Assembly (NCBI RefSeq): GCF_903772925.1
Contig: NZ_LR812090.1
Span: 2,128,333-2,192,332, forward strand
Origin: Alteromonas macleodii
Lineage (GTDB): Bacteria; Pseudomonadota; Gammaproteobacteria; Enterobacterales; Alteromonadaceae
Direction of reading: 5' to 3'
Length of the DNA: 64,000 nt
The notes below the pieces were generated by a model. That model was not told the origin of the DNA. It saw nothing but the letters and a program-made list of their open reading frames with translations, and made no database searches. Shown here piece by piece: positions 19,548-27,200 of this stretch. How positions within the stretch are numbered: the stretch's first letter is position 1; each line of letters opens with the position of its first letter. The translations under genes were made by a program, and so were the position numbers.

Positions 19548-21389
19548 ATGATAAAATTAGAAAAAATTGCGATTAGTGGCTTTAAGGGGATTAGTGAGCG
19601 AGTAGAAATACCTGCGAAAGATTTCAATGTTTTCGTGGGTAAAAATGATGCGGGCAAGTCAACCATATTGAAAGCCTTAGATCTTTTTTTAAATTCAAGG
19701 CAGTATCAAGCAGAATATTTAAACAACACGACAGAACGATTTTCTGTAATCGAACTTTACTTTTGTCCGAATCATACGCAAATTGTTATTGACGAGAATA
19801 CTACCACGACTTTTGAAGCTGAAGGTTTAGTGAATAGTGATGGTTATTTACATCTTACAAAAAGATGGGATGGAACCAAGTCAGGTAAAATTACTCCCGA
19901 ATATTTTGTAGAAAGGCTCTCATTTGGTGAGCTAGATTTCTTTTCACTTACGGAAGCTAAACTCATAAAGCTATGTCGAGATAATGAGCTAGAAGCGGAA
20001 CCAGGTTTAATGACAAACCCGGACACTGGTGAAGTCCATAATAATGCAGAGAAAAGAAATAGACTTCGAGAGTTCTTTATCGCTCGTGGAGATGAATCTT
20101 CGTATATTTCAGAGAAGCTACCGACTTCAGGAGCATCTCGCCTTAAAAAGACTGAGAGCGCTATTAAGTCATGCTTGCCTAGGTTTGAATATTTTGTAGC
20201 GGACGCCCCTTTGTCAGAAAGTGATTCAACTATACAGAAATACTTTAAAGATTTGGCGTTTAACATCATTCAGCAACAGGTGAATACTGAAGCTCTTGAG
20301 GATACGGTGATAGGGCACTTACAAACAGTTCTTTCTGCTATTACAAGAAAAATCAATGCTGTAGTCCCTGAAAGTGAACAGGTTCATGCAAACGTAGAAT
20401 TCGATTGGAGTAAGCTAATAACCACTACCTTTGACAGCGATAACGGAAATGGTTCAGTGCCTCTTTCAGCAAGAGGTGACGGCTTCAGAAGAATTACAAT
20501 GATGGCTTATTTTGAGCATCTTGCTGAGCAGAGAGCTAATGAAATTCAAAATGTCGTCTTTGGCTTTGAAGAACCTGAAACATTTCTTCACCCTTCTGCG
20601 CAAGAAAACCTATTCGAAAAGCTAAGTGACATTTCGGTTGCTGGTTACCAAGTTTTCTTAACAACGCACTCTCCCGTAATTGTTTCGAAAACTCAAAAAT
20701 CTGACTTGCATAGGGTATACAAAGTGGCGGGTTCATACACATGTGATTCAAGTGTAAATGATCACTCTGGTATTGCGAGCGATCTAGGAATAACAATCGA
20801 CAATCAGTTTATCCCCTTGTTCGATAGTACAAAATGTTTTCTTCTTGTCGAAGGCATAGACGATTGCGTTGCGTTCGAGCATCTAGCCAATACATATAAA
20901 GACAGTGGAATAGTTGAAAAAAACTTTGCTGATCTTGGAGTTGTTACTATCCCTGTTGGTGGTTGTGGCAGCATCAAGCATTGGGTAACACTAGACTTGC
21001 TGGAAACTTTGAATAAACCATTCTTCATTTTCTTAGACTCTGACAAAACTTCAGAAGGTGAAGCATCTCCAAATGCTGAAAAGTTGGCAGAGTATGGGTT
21101 TGTAGAAGGCGTGAACTTTACGGTATCTAAGAAGAGAGAAATAGAAAATTATATGTCTTCAGCTGGTATCGAACGCTTAGTTCCGGGTGCAAACCTCACT
21201 ATTACTGACTGGTGTGATGTTAAAGCATTATCAAAATCTCATGTTTTAGCGGCTGCCTTAGGTGGTAAAAAAATAGCAAACAAGCTATTTCCATCTTTAA
21301 CATTTGAAGAGCTTCGAGAAACGTTTTTCAACGGACAAGTTGATGAGTTTGTAGAATTACACATGAGAGTATCTGCACTTGCAGACTGA
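19548..21389 (+). CDS. OLD-family ATP-dependent nuclease (AAA ATPase + TOPRIM)
   Basis: 613 residues. ABC/SMC-like ATPase: Walker A GKNDAGKST at 31-39, signature-like LSARGDGFRR near 306, Walker B GFEEPETFLHP near 339 and the H-loop TTHSPV near 373. C-terminal TOPRIM: LLVEGIDDC with its Glu near 435 and FLDSDK with Asp near 497. This is the P2 OLD arrangement: ATP-regulated DNA nucleases, many of them anti-phage. No UvrD helicase follows, so it is not Gabija. ATG 19548 (AGGGA upstream) is preferred to a TTG at 19533. A half attC-like site starts 2 bases after the stop and GTTAAAC (19518-19524) precedes the gene, suggesting a former integron cassette. Composition is AT-richer than pnp upstream. 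Confidence 0.88.
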   Translation: MIKLEKIAISGFKGISERVEIPAKDFNVFVGKNDAGKSTILKALDLFLNSRQYQAEYLNNTTERFSVIELYFCPNHTQIVIDENTTTTFEAEGLVNSDGYLHLTKRWDGTKSGKITPEYFVERLSFGELDFFSLTEAKLIKLCRDNELEAEPGLMTNPDTGEVHNNAEKRNRLREFFIARGDESSYISEKLPTSGASRLKKTESAIKSCLPRFEYFVADAPLSESDSTIQKYFKDLAFNIIQQQVNTEALEDTVIGHLQTVLSAITRKINAVVPESEQVHANVEFDWSKLITTTFDSDNGNGSVPLSARGDGFRRITMMAYFEHLAEQRANEIQNVVFGFEEPETFLHPSAQENLFEKLSDISVAGYQVFLTTHSPVIVSKTQKSDLHRVYKVAGSYTCDSSVNDHSGIASDLGITIDNQFIPLFDSTKCFLLVEGIDDCVAFEHLANTYKDSGIVEKNFADLGVVTIPVGGCGSIKHWVTLDLLETLNKPFFIFLDSDKTSEGEASPNAEKLAEYGFVEGVNFTVSKKREIENYMSSAGIERLVPGANLTITDWCDVKALSKSHVLAAALGGKKIANKLFPSLTFEELRETFFNGQVDEFVELHMRVSALAD

Positions 21390-21390
21390 G

Positions 21391-21430
21391 ACCTAACAAA
21401 CGCTTCAAGAGGGATTTGTAAACGCGCGCC
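21391..21430 (+). other. Left half of a VCR-like integron attC site
   Basis: ACCTAAC (21391-21397) fits the R'' core RYYYAAC. The bases that follow, AACGCTTCAAGAGGGATT then AAACGCGC, closely match the left half of Vibrio cholerae-type repeats as I remember them. No matching right half (GTTRRRY with its complementary arm) is found in the next 100 bases, so the site looks truncated. Confidence 0.6.
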
Positions 21431-21500
21431 GAACTCGCTTCGCTCAAATATGGCATATGTTCACTCATCCCGATAAAGGTGTTCAATTTCGCTCAGACTA

Positions 21501-21514
21501 AACAAGACAGGCAT
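21501..21514 (+). repeat. REP-like repeat copy
   Basis: AACAAGACAGGCAT, 112 bases after the OLD gene. First copy of the family in the window. Confidence 0.7.
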
Positions 21515-21808
21515 ATTATTTAAAAAAATTTATTGATTTTTGTTTGTTTTAGTCTTTATGGAATAAGTTTTAAACGCCAGCGAAAGCTAGCTTTTGTCGT
21601 CCGAGATGCGTGAAGTACCCTCAAAGTACCTACACGGCTTTAACACATGAGGGATTTGACATCACGGATTTCTCTCTATTCTTCTATCGTTTGTGGGTTA
21701 AGGTATTTAAAAATACTAGGATCAATTATCCCGAAGTGATGTGAAAAAGGATGACTGTGTGGGGACGAGTAAAATGTTTATAATTTAATCAGACTTCGGA
21801 GTGGTTTC
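21515..21808. other. Non-coding region before the Mrr-like gene
   Basis: No gene. About 21683-21745 resembles the sequence upstream of the OLD gene (19430-19495), sharing TTGTGGGTTA and TCCCGAA. Confidence 0.45.
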
Positions 21809-22657
21809 ATGAGAAAAATATTGGACTATAGTGACTTCATACGTTCGACTGGTCATCAAGATCGATTCAAAGCACCTGTCGGGGCAACACAACTATTTTT
21901 TGATGAAGTAAGCGATGATATTTGCCCATTTTGTAGCATTAAAACAAATGAAACACACTTCGATAGTTCATTCACTTATCCTGACTGGCTAGGTGGTGGA
22001 TATTACGATGCTAAAGAGACTGTTAAAAAATGCCCTAAATGTGGTTGGTGGAGATTAAGGTGCAATAAAGTGACTACTGGAGATATTGACGCAAGATCAG
22101 TTGAGGTGACTAGCGGCATTTTGAAACAATATCAGATCGATGATAAAAATATCCCAATACGAAGCCTTCAAGAACATTTGGATAAACACAACAATGATGT
22201 TATTCATATTCATGATAAATCTATGGAAAAGTTAGTCCAATCTGTATTTAGAGAGCACTTTTCATGTGATGTTGAGTTGGTGGGCAAGTCTCATGATGGT
22301 GGTATTGATTTAATGTTTGTTGATTCTGATAGTCCTATCGTTGTTCAAGTCAAAAGGCGTAAGAAACTTGAACACATCGAGTCTGTTAGTTGCATTCGAG
22401 AGTTTTTGGGTGCAACTCTTTTGGCTGCTCCTGAAACAGTTTTAGGTGATGGAACATCTAGTAATGTGAAAAACTGTATTTACGTGTCAACGTGTTCAAA
22501 GTTTTCAAAACCAGCTAAAAAAGCGGCACAAACCGCCATAGAAAAAGGTCATGTAGAAAGTTACGAGCTGTACGATTTTCAAAGGTTTTGTGATGTTCTT
22601 AAGCTATATTCTGGCAATAACGAGCCGTGGAAAAGTTGCTTGAGAAATGGATGGTAA
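21809..22657 (+). CDS. Zinc-ribbon Mrr-like restriction endonuclease
   Basis: 282 residues. N-terminal treble-clef/zinc-ribbon candidate with CPFC at 39-42 and CPKC at 75-78. The C-terminal half is a PD-(D/E)xK nuclease of the Mrr_cat type: Glu near 140 (MEKLVQSVFREHF), Asp167 in DGGIDL and the QVK triad element at 180-182 followed by RRKK, then strand ILYVST-like CIYVSTC. Mrr-type enzymes cut foreign, often modified, DNA. GGAG is about 7 bases before the ATG. It lies 419 bases after the OLD nuclease on the same strand, so a defence pair or neighbourhood is plausible but not proven. Confidence 0.8.
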   Translation: MRKILDYSDFIRSTGHQDRFKAPVGATQLFFDEVSDDICPFCSIKTNETHFDSSFTYPDWLGGGYYDAKETVKKCPKCGWWRLRCNKVTTGDIDARSVEVTSGILKQYQIDDKNIPIRSLQEHLDKHNNDVIHIHDKSMEKLVQSVFREHFSCDVELVGKSHDGGIDLMFVDSDSPIVVQVKRRKKLEHIESVSCIREFLGATLLAAPETVLGDGTSSNVKNCIYVSTCSKFSKPAKKAAQTAIEKGHVESYELYDFQRFCDVLKLYSGNNEPWKSCLRNGW

Positions 22658-22680
22658 ATACTAGGACTAAACAAAATACT

Positions 22681-22764
22681 TAACAAGACAATACTAAACA
22701 AGACAGGTACTTAACAAGACAGGCATGTTTGTGTACTTCTGTACTAAACAAGACGGGCATGTTT
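22681..22764 (+). repeat. Cluster of four REP-like repeat copies
   Basis: Partial AACAAGACA at 22682-22690, AACAAGACAGG at 22697-22707, full AACAAGACAGGCATGTTT at 22713-22730 and the variant AACAAGACGGGCATGTTT at 22747-22764. Confidence 0.85.
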
Positions 22765-22844
22765 ATATAATGTCGTCAGACCACGGCAATTCCGATGGTG
22801 GTGGTACGGGAGATATCGGGAGCGACGAGTACTTGCACTATTAC

Positions 22845-22916
22845 TACATAACAAGACAGGCATGTTTACGCACGCTCCGGGTACATAACAAGACAGGCAT
22901 GTTTACGCACGCTCCG
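22845..22916 (+). repeat. Tandem 37-bp repeat carrying two REP-like copies
   Basis: A 35-base segment (22845-22879) recurs identically at 22882-22916. Each carries AACAAGACAGGCATGTTT (22850-22867 and 22887-22904) followed by ACGCACGCTCCG. Confidence 0.9.
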
Positions 22917-22961
22917 AACCAGCCACAAATGTGGGCGTTACGTCTTTCAATAGAATACTAA

Positions 22962-23188
22962 AAAGTTAACCGAGTAATCGCATCGCACTGTGTCGTCCTT
23001 GAACCCGTTGCTGATGTTGATTCTGTGCGTATTCTAGGTGGGTTACTTTGCCGGCGGCGTGCTTAAAGCAGGTTTCAAACTGCGTAGTTAAAGTTAGCCA
23101 ATGTTCATGTTCAATATTGAGGCGCTCTAAAATAGAAGGAAGGTTATGCTCAACCTTGCCGCGCTTGTTTGGGTGAATATATCGGCTG
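22962..23188 (-). pseudogene. 3' fragment of a RAYT transposase
   Basis: Almost identical to 25213-25440, the 3' end of the intact transposase: same stop, same C-terminal codons, a 3-base deletion and a few substitutions. It breaks off exactly where a REP-like repeat begins (TATCAAACAAGACAGG). It has no start and no catalytic domain. Confidence 0.92.
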
Positions 23189-23192
23189 TATC

Positions 23193-23267
23193 AAACAAGA
23201 CAGGCATGTTTGTGTGCAAAGTCATACATTGTTTGCCAGTCTACCCTTTATTTTAATTAGGTAATTG
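23193..23267 (+). repeat. 75-bp duplication, copy 1 (with REP-like core)
   Basis: Identical over 75 bases to 24280-24354. Begins with the repeat (23194-23211) and runs through GTGTGCAAAGTCATAC to TTAGGTAATTG. Confidence 0.92.
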
Positions 23268-23278
23268 CATACTTACTT

Positions 23279-23296
23279 AACAAGACAGGCATCTTT
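23279..23296 (+). repeat. REP-like repeat copy
   Basis: AACAAGACAGGCATCTTT, variant with C in the last arm. Confidence 0.8.
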
Positions 23297-23440
23297 CGCT
23301 GCTTGTTTACTCAAAGTATAGAAAGAACTTGGAAAATTCCTGTAAAAATATATTAGTCTAATTTTAATCCACGTATTGTTATCTCTTATTGGGGTGTACG
23401 TGCCTTTTAAATTTTTCAACCAGAAACGGAGCTTTATAGT

Positions 23441-24241
23441 TTGAAAATTGTATTTCTAGTACTTACAGCCTTCTTTTCAATCGGAATTAATGCGTCGAAT
23501 TTCGTAAGCATAAAAATTTCCCAGTCAACAATTATGGATGAGACTCCAAGTATAACTGTAGCGTTGCCGGCATCTTATAAGACGAATAGAACAAAAGCGT
23601 ATCCAGTTTTATATGTTCTAGATGGGGTGGCTAATGGTGACTTGGTTAATGGAATGATTCAGAGGCTGCATTTATCTAAAGGCTCAAATGAACACATTAT
23701 CGTAGGTGTCACCAGCAATAATCGTTTGAGAGATTTTGCCCCCACAGTAAACAAAGATCCAAGAGGGCCAGTAGGAGAAGGCGGTGGTGGTGATAAATTT
23801 TTGGATTTTTTAGAAGGTGAACTTATTCCTGCCATAAACATGCACTACCGAACCAATAACTATAATGTAATTTCAGGGCATTCAGTTGCAGGTCTTTTGG
23901 TTATTCATAGCTTCCAGTCTCGTCCAAATCTATTTCAAGGACATTTAGCGTTCAGTCCTGCTGTTTGGTGGGGAGAGCGAGAAACATTACAGGCAACAAA
24001 AGAATACGTGGCAACAGCCAAACACATTCAAAATTATCTTTATATGGATATTGGCAATGAAGGGGGCGAAATGCGCCAAGTTTATGACTCGTTAGTTCAG
24101 ACAATCTTAAGAAATCGCAATATTGATTTAAATGTGCGATTTGATGAATTTGAGCATGAAACTCATGACTTTACCATGGCTGCCGGACTCTATAGCGCTC
24201 TTAAAGGGTTATTTCAGCATCAACAGAAACTTGGCTTATAA
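23441..24241 (+). CDS. Secreted alpha/beta-hydrolase, putative esterase (Esterase D/enterochelin esterase type)
   Basis: 266 residues. The start is TTG, supported by GGAG 11 bases upstream; a signal peptide follows (about 1-18, ending near INAS). The fold is alpha/beta hydrolase: YPVLYVLDG strand, oxyanion region IIVGVTSNNR, nucleophile elbow ISGHSVAGL near 145 and a His in HETHDF near 245. These esterases hydrolyse acyl or siderophore esters in the periplasm; the substrate is unknown. The gene is flanked on both sides by the 75-bp REP-carrying duplication, as if it were an inserted module. Confidence 0.82.
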   Translation: MKIVFLVLTAFFSIGINASNFVSIKISQSTIMDETPSITVALPASYKTNRTKAYPVLYVLDGVANGDLVNGMIQRLHLSKGSNEHIIVGVTSNNRLRDFAPTVNKDPRGPVGEGGGGDKFLDFLEGELIPAINMHYRTNNYNVISGHSVAGLLVIHSFQSRPNLFQGHLAFSPAVWWGERETLQATKEYVATAKHIQNYLYMDIGNEGGEMRQVYDSLVQTILRNRNIDLNVRFDEFEHETHDFTMAAGLYSALKGLFQHQQKLGL

Positions 24242-24279
24242 CAAAAAATTGCATTTTTAAATACTAAACAAAATACTTT

Positions 24280-24354
24280 AAACAAGACAGGCATGTTTGT
24301 GTGCAAAGTCATACATTGTTTGCCAGTCTACCCTTTATTTTAATTAGGTAATTG
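24280..24354 (+). repeat. 75-bp duplication, copy 2 (with REP-like core)
   Basis: Exact second copy of 23193-23267. It lies between the esterase stop and the ribosome site of the next gene; repeat core at 24281-24298. Confidence 0.92.
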
Positions 24355-24373
24355 AAAAGACAAGGAGGTCGAA

Positions 24374-24955
24374 ATGAAAGGTATAAAAGCAGCCTTATTT
24401 ACTCTTTTTATATCGCAGGTTGCTGCTGCCGAAATTGACGTTTCTCTTGCCAATGGCACTGAGAAAGAAGAGTTGAAACGCGACCAAATTTTTAGACTCA
24501 TTGAACAGTATGATCTTAAAAAATGGTGGTTCACTGATAAAATTATTATAGATGAATCAGCGAGGAGTCCCTTCAGCCATCCCGTTTTAACCCTTAAGGC
24601 TTCTATGCCAAATAATGACCACGCTGGCTTGTCTCAACTTCTACACGAACAAATTCACTGGTTCGAAGGTGCGAGAAAAGAAGAGGTTGATAATACTGTT
24701 GCCGAATTACGAAAGATATACTCGTCTGTTCCGGTTGGCTTTCCTGACGGAGGTAGAAGCGAATTTTCTACCTATCTGCATCTTGCTGTTTGCTTAATGG
24801 AGTTAGATTCTTTAACGCAAATCTTGGGTAAAGAAAAAGCAGAAGAAGTCATTGCAACCAATGGAAAATATTTTTACAAATGGATATATAAAACGGTACT
24901 TCAAGACCAAGCACAAATACGAGAAATTCTGAAAAATAACAGGTTGTACATTTAA
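24374..24955 (+). CDS. Secreted HExxH-containing protein, unknown
   Basis: 193 residues with an N-terminal signal peptide (about 1-19, ending VAAAE). Residues 90-97 read LLHEQIHW, an HExxH zinc-peptidase-like motif, with Glu residues downstream (EGARKEEVDN) that could be the third ligand. No family recognised; a small periplasmic metallopeptidase is possible. An AAGGAGG ribosome site lies 7 bases before the ATG. A repeat copy begins 5 bases after the stop. Confidence 0.7.
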   Translation: MKGIKAALFTLFISQVAAAEIDVSLANGTEKEELKRDQIFRLIEQYDLKKWWFTDKIIIDESARSPFSHPVLTLKASMPNNDHAGLSQLLHEQIHWFEGARKEEVDNTVAELRKIYSSVPVGFPDGGRSEFSTYLHLAVCLMELDSLTQILGKEKAEEVIATNGKYFYKWIYKTVLQDQAQIREILKNNRLYI

Positions 24956-24960
24956 TCCTA

Positions 24961-24974
24961 AACAAGACAGTCAC
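24961..24974 (+). repeat. REP-like repeat copy, degenerate
   Basis: AACAAGACAGTCAC, 5 bases after the HExxH gene stop. Confidence 0.65.
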
Positions 24975-24982
24975 TTTTGCAC

Positions 24983-25076
24983 TTAACTTCTAAGTCTCTA
25001 GCTTTGTGCAATAAGTCGCTGTTTAAGCTTAAATTAGCCGTTTTTTTGGGGCATGGATGTCATATAAACCATGCAT
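24983..25076 (-). pseudogene. ccdA: Truncated, frameshifted ccdA antitoxin relic
   Basis: Reads from ATG at 25076 like the N-terminus of the 28.5-kb ccdA relic (LYDIHAPKK), but a one-base deletion after the A run shifts the frame to a stop after 15 codons. Homology ends at about 24983, close to a repeat copy. Confidence 0.8.
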
Positions 25077-25186
25077 GCTATCACTCCAAATTTTTCTAGA
25101 TATTAAGTATGCGCATAGGGATGCGCATTACATAAAATAGGTTCTTAACAAGCCCGAAATTGTTATGAAGAGATGTATACATATAG

Positions 25187-25196
25187 TGCCTGTCTT
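25187..25196 (-). repeat. REP-like end at 3' side of RAYT
   Basis: TGCCTGTCTT on the + strand (AAGACAGGCA on the minus), 21 bases beyond the transposase stop. Confidence 0.7.
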
Positions 25197-25217
25197 ACTC
25201 TCTATTAAACTGCAAAG

Positions 25218-26195
25218 TTAACCGAGTAATCGCATCGCACTGTGTCGTCCTTGAACCCGTTGCTGATGTTGATTCTGTGCGTATTGCTCTAGGTGAGTTA
25301 CTTTGCCGGCGGCGTGCTTAAAGCAGGTTTCAAACTGCGTAGTTAAAGTTAGCCAATGTTCATGTTCAATATTGAGGCGCTCTAATATAGAAGGAAGGTT
25401 ATGCTCAACCTTGCCGCGCTTGTTTGGGTGAATATATCGGCTGGTTATATCTACAAGCTGTAAGTAGTCTGGAAGAGTAAAAGGTAAACCGTGTGGCATC
25501 TCTTGACTTGGATTGCCTGCGAAAGGCATAAGTCGTTTAGGTGTTTTTCCTACCTTTGCTGCGTTAATTCGGTATTTAATGCTGGTATACTCTGATGTTT
25601 CAGGTGTTTTTGCCATCTTTGCTCGTACTGGGTTTAAATCAACATAAGCCATACAGGCGGCAAGGGCTGACTCATCCAATAGCGCTTGAGATTTAAACCG
25701 TCCTTCCCAAAAATGGCCCGTGCAGTCGTCTTCTTTATTCGCTGCCCTAGCAATATATTCATTCAGTGCACGCATAAACCAGCTGATATCAAATAGCCTT
25801 TTACGCCATACTTCTGCCGTTAACTCCACCGCTTTAATTTGAATTTCATGTAAATCTTTACGCGAATCTGGTGACATGTAGCGCTGCGACAGTAATGTGC
25901 CTTTGTACAGTTTATGCCAACGTTGAATCACATCTTCTGTACTCAGTGCGTCTGCCTTCTCTTTGTTTAAGTGTAATACCAGGTGCGTATGATTGCTCAT
26001 TACTGCATAAGCACATACATCAATGGCGAACACCTCACTTAAAACATGAATACGGTCTTCTACCCATTGGCGACGATGTTCAAAGCTTTTACCGTTTTCC
26101 ACGCCGCATAAGAAAGCACGACGAACACAGCGGGAAACACAATGGTAATAGTGCGTATCTGATAAACTAATTTGTGACTTTCGGGATTTAGGCAT
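25218..26195 (-). CDS. REP-associated tyrosine transposase (RAYT, Y1_Tnp)
   Basis: 325 residues. HUH-type relaxase core of the IS200-like family: histidines H69 and H71 in MSNHTHLVLH, and the presumed catalytic Tyr184 in MAYVDLNPVRAKM, the usual RAYT tyrosine context. Long C-terminal tail rich in His/Gln. Such proteins act on single-stranded hairpin REP sequences and usually sit alone in chromosomes. Its ribosome site (GACAGGACACT) is itself repeat-like, and repeats lie beyond both ends (25187 and 26289) in the same orientation. A truncated copy (22962-23188), the last few codons of another (about 28857-28880) and a solo end (34939) show activity or recombination of this family. Confidence 0.9.
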   Translation of the reverse strand: MPKSRKSQISLSDTHYYHCVSRCVRRAFLCGVENGKSFEHRRQWVEDRIHVLSEVFAIDVCAYAVMSNHTHLVLHLNKEKADALSTEDVIQRWHKLYKGTLLSQRYMSPDSRKDLHEIQIKAVELTAEVWRKRLFDISWFMRALNEYIARAANKEDDCTGHFWEGRFKSQALLDESALAACMAYVDLNPVRAKMAKTPETSEYTSIKYRINAAKVGKTPKRLMPFAGNPSQEMPHGLPFTLPDYLQLVDITSRYIHPNKRGKVEHNLPSILERLNIEHEHWLTLTTQFETCFKHAAGKVTHLEQYAQNQHQQRVQGRHSAMRLLG

Positions 26196-26288
26196 AGTGT
26201 CCTGTCTCTAATTAAATCGCTGACTAGTTTGGATAGGAATTTAGATTGAGGAAAGTGTACGAGGGGACAGTTTGGGATTTTTCTAGTT

Positions 26289-26303
26289 ATGCCTGTCTTG
26301 TTT
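26289..26303 (-). repeat. REP-like repeat copy at 5' side of RAYT
   Basis: ATGCCTGTCTTGTTT on the + strand, the reverse complement of the repeat, followed by a partial copy CGGTCTTGTTT. Confidence 0.85.
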
Positions 26304-26510
26304 ATTCGGTCTTGTTTATTTGTTTTATTTTTTTAACAACGCAAATTTTAAGAATGAGTTATATAAAATTTTATAATTTAGTTTTTTAATCCTCGAGTGA
26401 GTTTAAACTTTTATATTATGTTATCTGTCCAACTCCGCATATTAAGTATTGGTAAAATAACCATTAAGTTTTCCTTGATCATTTTCAATATGCATTAACG
26501 AAAGAAAGTC

Positions 26511-26540
26511 TTGACTTATTTGTTTTTTTTAACGTACTTT
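26511..26540 (+). promoter_or_regulatory. Candidate promoter
   Basis: TTGACT (26511-26516), 18-base spacer, TACTTT (26535-26540), 30 bases before the gene. Confidence 0.4.
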
Positions 26541-26569
26541 AAAATTTCAACTAATAAAGGGAATTTGAA

Positions 26570-27082
26570 ATGAAAAAATTAATAGCGTTAATATCATGCT
26601 CATTAATTTTCAAGGTTTTCGCAGGTGATTTGAGCACAGGATTAGTAGGAAAACATGAAGGCAAAGGATTAAGTGAAGCGAGAATTATTTATGAGCATCA
26701 AAAACGTATTGATAGTGCTCTAGCTCCAGTTAAAACAACTCAAGATCTTTTTGAAATAGCATCGCAAGGTAGTCCTTTGGATGCATTATCGCCAGATGCA
26801 AAGCAAAGATTTATTGATAGTGTTGTTTTTACCAGAAAAGGAGTTGGAAGTTATCACTACCAAGACTTAGAAGCGGAGTTAACTCCGACTCAAATTTATA
26901 AAATACTGAGCATGATAGGAGCTCAACACAATATATCATTATTTAGCAACGCAAGAATCGAGTCTGATGCAGACATTCTACTTTTACTATCCCCTAAACC
27001 TTCTAAAGATGAACATTCAAACGATGATTTTACAACACAAGATGGAAGCGCTATAGGGATTGGTGACGAGGGGGGCCACTAA
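26570..27082 (+). CDS. Secreted protein of unknown function
   Basis: 170 residues with a signal peptide (about 1-18, cleavage likely after VFA). The mature part is mixed helical and polar and ends in an acidic stretch and a Gly-rich tail, DGSAIGIGDEGGH. AAAGGGAA lies about 6 bases before the ATG. No family recognised. The next gene, a secreted thioredoxin-like protein, starts 118 bases later, and the two may act together. Confidence 0.65.
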   Translation: MKKLIALISCSLIFKVFAGDLSTGLVGKHEGKGLSEARIIYEHQKRIDSALAPVKTTQDLFEIASQGSPLDALSPDAKQRFIDSVVFTRKGVGSYHYQDLEAELTPTQIYKILSMIGAQHNISLFSNARIESDADILLLLSPKPSKDEHSNDDFTTQDGSAIGIGDEGGH

Positions 27083-27200
27083 GGTTATTGGTGCTCCAGT
27101 AGAGCGACATGTAGCGAAAGACAAGGTTCTATTTGTACTCCTAACTGCTAAGACTTTTTACTTATATTTAACGGGTAGGGGAAACCCTACTCGTCCCTTT

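Larger units (their letters stand above)
22658..23440. other. Repeat-filled region without intact genes
   Basis: 783 bases holding six full and two partial repeat copies, a tandem 37-bp duplication and a RAYT gene fragment, each listed separately. Confidence 0.7.
26196..26569. other. RAYT 5' flank and promoter region of the next secreted gene
   Basis: Contains the RAYT-end sequence GGGGACAGTTTGGG (26263 on), a repeat copy (26289-26303), then AT-rich DNA with a candidate promoter. Confidence 0.6.

Noticed and set aside
19548..21389. Gabija GajA
   Set aside because: The OLD architecture fits but no UvrD-like GajB follows; the next gene is Mrr-like.
22725..22961. 78-codon + strand ORF
   Set aside because: It reads through three copies of the REP-like repeat, and its peptide is repetitive translations of that repeat, so it is not a gene.
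22681..23296. CRISPR array
   Set aside because: Repeats are 18 bp and irregularly spaced, with no constant spacer length and no cas genes.
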